A stretch of 22,911 nt of DNA from Chloroflexota bacterium. GTDB lineage: Bacteria > Chloroflexota > Anaerolineae > Aggregatilineales > UBA3940. The notes beneath the pieces are model-generated. The model made no database searches. It saw nothing but the letters and a program-made list of their open reading frames with translations, and had not been told where the DNA came from. The first letter of the stretch is position 1. Every line of letters starts with the position of its first letter. This document shows positions 22,028-22,911 of the stretch, in pieces. The stretch covers positions 1 to 22,911 of the forward strand of contig JAADYZ010000066.1 of the NCBI GenBank assembly GCA_010092775.1. The letters run 5' to 3'. Position numbers and translations under genes: made by a program.

Positions 22028-22404
22028 GGGCTGTCTGAGTCCGAGAGCTTCGGGAAGGGCAGATCCAAGGCCGCATCAATCTGATCCGGTGCTTGCCCGG
22101 CCTCAAACCGTTCCGTTGCCTCTTGAAAATCTGCGCCCAGGTCGCCCCCAAACTCATGCGACATCTCACGCATCAGGCGGCCCACTGACGTCGGATCACC
22201 GGCTTCAAGGCCATCAAGGCCCGCGATCCGCTGGACGTGTGCTTCTTCGCCTTGGATCACAGCCACCTTGCCAATGAGCTGGCTTAACTCCTTGGAACCG
22301 CACTTCGGGCAGGCTGCCTCAGTTGAATCTAGATCGGCGTAGCTTTCGACGTGTCGGGTGAATGTCGTCTTGCAACTTTTGCAGCGATAATCATACGAAT
22401 GCAC
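22024..22404 (-). CDS. FmdB-family zinc ribbon protein
   Basis: The 126 residues start with the FmdB-type zinc ribbon: 'YDYRCKSCKTTF' (CxxC at 8-11) and 'ACPKCGS' (CxxC at about 32-35). A helical acidic region follows, with no further motif. FmdB domains are named after a regulatory protein in methylotrophs, but the molecular role of this group is not established. The start is GTG at 22404, supported by AAAGGAG 5 nt upstream. The C-terminal stop overlaps the tmk stop, a tail-to-tail overlap. It diverges from the gene at 22481. Confidence 0.85.
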   Translation of the reverse strand: MHSYDYRCKSCKTTFTRHVESYADLDSTEAACPKCGSKELSQLIGKVAVIQGEEAHVQRIAGLDGLEAGDPTSVGRLMREMSHEFGGDLGADFQEATERFEAGQAPDQIDAALDLPFPKLSDSDSP

Positions 22405-22409
22405 CGGTT

Positions 22410-22416
22410 CTCCTTT
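22410..22416 (-). promoter_or_regulatory. Ribosome binding site selecting a GTG start
   Basis: AAAGGAG on the minus strand is 5 nt before the GTG at 22404. No ATG is available at this position, so it decides the non-ATG start of the zinc-ribbon gene. Confidence 0.8.
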
Positions 22417-22423
22417 CGCTGGG

Positions 22424-22432
22424 TGCTATAAT
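22424..22432 (+). promoter_or_regulatory. Extended -10 promoter of the gene at 22481
   Basis: TGC followed by a perfect TATAAT (22427-22432) is an extended -10 element. No good -35 is present 16-18 nt upstream, as is common for this class. The start would be near 22439, with a leader of about 42 nt. Confidence 0.6.
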
Positions 22433-22436
22433 CCCT

Positions 22437-22453
22437 GTGCAAGATCATTGCAC
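22437..22453. promoter_or_regulatory. Candidate operator palindrome at the transcription start
   Basis: GTGCAA, 5 nt (GATCA), TTGCAC is a perfect 6-bp inverted repeat that covers the predicted start site of the rightward promoter, a position typical of repressor sites. It also lies upstream of the FmdB-like gene, so one regulator could serve both. Confidence 0.5.
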
Positions 22454-22480
22454 GAACAGAGATAAAGATCAACAGGTACA

Positions 22481-22911
22481 ATGAAAACTCCGGCTGGACA
22501 CGACTGCCGCTTCTATCACGAAGACATCGACATCCTGGGCGGCCACTTCGAGCAAGGCTGTCGCTTGGTCGAGCAAGCCGATGAATCTGAACCCTGGCAA
22601 CCTAACGATTGTTCACACTGTACTGTTCCCAATGTGATCCTCCGCTATGCAGGTGTGCCCGACAACCTGAAGGCCCACATCGAAACCGATCGTTGGGGCA
22701 ATCGCGAGGTAGTCGTGAACTACAAGAAGGCCCTTTTTGATGGCCAGGATGCCCAAGCGGTGATGACTCAGGCGCAAGGCACGCGCACTGCACAAGCCTT
22801 GCGGCAGCGGCTGCAATCTCAGCAAAACTCTGAGCAGCGAAAAGTACATCCGCTGGAGCGCGGAGGGAGTAACGTCCCCAGCCAACCAGCTCAACCGCGC
22901 CAACGCCGCCC
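22481..22911 (+). CDS. Partial Cys/His-rich conserved protein, runs off the right edge
   Basis: A reading frame opens at ATG 22481 and stays open to the window end (143 codons). The N-terminal 60 residues hold 'AGHDCRFYHEDID', 'EQGCRLVEQ', 'PWQPNDCSHCTVPNVILRY', with Cys at 9, 27, 45 and 48 and several His, which suggests a small metal-binding module. A charged region 'TDRWGNREVVVNYKKALFDGQDA' follows, then a Gln/Arg-rich low-complexity stretch reaching the edge. This layout (Cys-containing head with 'C-R-x-Y/F-x-E-D') resembles conserved hypothetical proteins of Chloroflexota from memory, without a known function. AGG with a 5-nt gap is a weak Shine-Dalgarno. Its promoter and palindrome are listed separately. 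Confidence 0.75.
   Translation, partial: MKTPAGHDCRFYHEDIDILGGHFEQGCRLVEQADESEPWQPNDCSHCTVPNVILRYAGVPDNLKAHIETDRWGNREVVVNYKKALFDGQDAQAVMTQAQGTRTAQALRQRLQSQQNSEQRKVHPLERGGSNVPSQPAQPRQRR

Noticed and set aside
1..22911. Mobile element, prophage, defence island or tRNA gene
   Set aside because: No transposase, integrase, phage, toxin-antitoxin or restriction genes, no terminal repeats and no cloverleaf were seen; the window reads as ordinary core chromosome.

Overview
The window is about 23 kb of compact bacterial chromosome with no phage, insertion sequence, CRISPR or tRNA gene that I can see. The gene set suggests Chloroflexota, probably Anaerolineae-like. It has a bacterial Elp3, a eukaryote-like (type 2) IleRS, a SpoIIIAA/Ycf45-like R3H ATPase, T-box leaders outside the Firmicutes, and secreted proteins with Pro/Thr/Ala-rich stalks. 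The phylum assignment is inferred from gene content only.

Layout. (a) 1-1740: the 3' end of a stalked surface protein converges on a secreted FAS1 (fasciclin) protein across a shared hairpin. (b) 1740-4100: a 0.5-kb intergenic region carries divergent promoters and a tryptophan T-box leader (specifier UGG, antiterminator UGGC matching a G discriminator), then trpD-trpC. (c) 7540-4103, minus strand: an rluD-like pseudouridine synthase, elp3 and birA, with junctions of 1 nt and a 4-nt overlap. (d) 13511-7664, minus strand: a good promoter, a second complete T-box leader, then alaX, an uncharacterised gene, a coiled-coil protein with a degenerate J-domain, and ileS, ending at a 17-bp perfect terminator hairpin. 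The codon in the specifier loop best fits isoleucine (AUC). The leader would therefore put an alanyl-tRNA editing protein and two unknown proteins under isoleucine charging control together with ileS. (e) 16043-13530, minus strand: an orphan cytoplasmic GAF-GAF histidine kinase and a two-TM protein. (f) 18491-16157, minus strand: a stalked surface protein and a roughly nine-TM protein with a Pro/Tyr tail. (g) 18600-22027, plus strand: a GNAT-like protein, the SpoIIIAA/R3H ATPase and tmk. (h) 22024 to the right edge: an FmdB-type zinc ribbon gene (minus) diverging from a partial Cys/His-rich gene (plus), with a palindrome at the predicted start of the latter.

Much of the window serves tRNA and translation: IleRS, AlaX, Elp3, a pseudouridine synthase and two tRNA-sensing leaders. 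The most interesting unit is the T-box/alaX/unknown/J-like/ileS operon, because two conserved-looking unknown proteins sit in a clearly tRNA-regulated transcription unit.
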